From contig CALBGF010000249.1 of the NCBI GenBank assembly GCA_937893635.1, positions 1-6,144 of the forward strand: a stretch of DNA of 6,144 nt, read 5' to 3'. This document shows positions 5,331 through 6,144 of this stretch, in pieces. Both the position numbers and the translations under genes were made by a program. Position 1 is the first letter of the stretch. Every line of letters starts with the position of its first letter. The stretch is from an uncultured Mollicutes bacterium (GTDB taxonomy: Bacteria; Bacillota_I; Bacilli_A; RFN20; CAG-826). The notes under the pieces are model-generated. The model did not search any database, was not told the origin of the DNA, and saw nothing but the letters and a program-made list of their open reading frames with translations.

Positions 5331-6144
5331 ATGAATAAATACGAAAAAATGTTTGAAGAAGGAAATTATTTACAAATAATTTCCGAATTAGAATTAGATA
5401 AAGAACCAGAAAATATTTGGCTAGTGGTTGATAGTTATGTCCAAATTAATCAAATTGATAATGCAATTAGAACCATTGAAAATAACCGCGATATTTTATT
5501 AAAAGATGATCCAAAAAAGACAATGTTTCTTAATATTGATTTATTAATATTAAATAATGATTTTGTACGTGCTTTAAAAACATTATCAATATTTGAAGAA
5601 TTACCATATATTTCTATTGAAATTGAAGAATTATTACCAGAATTAAAAGATTATATTTATAAAAGTATGAATAAAAAATCAAGTTCAATAACTAATGCTG
5701 ATATAATTAAATCTCTTAATAATTACGATAATCAAGAAATGTTACTTCGTTCATTATATGAAATAGAAAAGCGTGATTATAAGCCGTTTTTTAATGACTT
5801 AAAAAACATATTAGTTAATGAAAATATTAATGATAATATTAAAACATTAATATTAATACTTTTGAGTGAAAAAAAATGTAATGAAGAAGTTAAGATTAAA
5901 AAACATAATTTTGAAGGGAATGTAATTCCTTCTCAAATTAAACCAATTATTACTACTAAAGAAATCGAAATATTAATTAATAGTTTAATTAATGAAAAAG
6001 ATATAACAATTATTAAATGTGTCCAAGATATGCTTACGAGTTATTTTTTAAGTATCTATCCAAAAAGTTTATCCAAAAATGATGAAGAAAAATATGTTTA
6101 TGCACATTACTTATTAGCGCTTGAACTATTTGATAAAGATAAAG
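5331..6144 (+). CDS. TPR-like helical protein resembling DUF3196, 3' end cut by the window
   Basis: An open frame starts at ATG 5331, with AGGTGA at 5321-5326 just upstream, and runs without a stop for 271 codons to the window edge. It lies too close to the edge to be closed here. The protein is helical and rich in Asn, Ile, Lys and Glu. Residues 1-90 show paired helices of TPR character (a G-N-Y-L-Q-I-I-S-E-L helix start, then D-N-A-I-R-T-I-E and F-V-R-A-L-K-T-L). The segment L-P-Y-I-S-I-E-I-E-E-L-L at 91-102, the later helical stretch with L-L-S-E near 177-180, and F-E-G-N-V-I-P-S around 194-201 remind me of DUF3196 proteins from Mollicutes and related Bacilli. That recognition is from memory and moderate. 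TPR-like folds usually mediate protein contacts; no enzyme motif is seen and no membrane segment is apparent. It probably shares the hydrolase transcript. Confidence 0.75.
   Translation, partial: MNKYEKMFEEGNYLQIISELELDKEPENIWLVVDSYVQINQIDNAIRTIENNRDILLKDDPKKTMFLNIDLLILNNDFVRALKTLSIFEELPYISIEIEELLPELKDYIYKSMNKKSSSITNADIIKSLNNYDNQEMLLRSLYEIEKRDYKPFFNDLKNILVNENINDNIKTLILILLSEKKCNEEVKIKKHNFEGNVIPSQIKPIITTKEIEILINSLINEKDITIIKCVQDMLTSYFLSIYPKSLSKNDEEKYVYAHYLLALELFDKDK

Overview
The window is AT-rich DNA with every recognisable gene on the + strand. The short intergenic gaps, Gram-positive Shine-Dalgarno sites, lipoprotein signal peptides and protein families suggest a low-GC Firmicute/Bacilli relative, possibly one of the uncultured gut lineages near Erysipelotrichia, RF39 or the Mollicutes. 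This placement is inference. The standard code (table 11) fits: I count 23 tryptophans in the six genes, all TGG, with no in-frame TGA, and every visible stop is TAA or TAG.

Region 1 (1-2521) starts with the intrinsic terminator of a gene to the left. A compact three-gene operon follows. It encodes a TetR-type regulator (80-649), a family C69 dipeptidase (665-2134), and a small lipoprotein (2137-2496) carrying eight CxxC motifs on a strict 11-residue period. Gaps between the genes are 15 and 2 bases, and a terminator overlaps the last stop codon. The regulator probably controls its own operon. The role of the Cys-rich lipoprotein is unknown, and it is the most unusual item here.

Region 2 (2522-4208) is one transcription unit. 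It has a good extended -10 promoter embedded in a nested inverted repeat, an acidic 509-residue lipoprotein (2638-4167) made of four degenerate tandem domains, and a strong terminator.

Region 3 (4209-6144) has an AT-rich leader with a plausible promoter and a hormone-sensitive-lipase-type alpha/beta hydrolase (4387-5310). Twenty bases later comes a helical, TPR-like protein resembling DUF3196 (5331 to the window edge, incomplete). The last two genes are probably co-transcribed.

There are no tRNA or rRNA genes, CRISPR arrays, insertion sequences, phage genes or minus-strand genes that I can support. The window looks like ordinary chromosome, with two poorly characterised surface lipoproteins as its points of interest.
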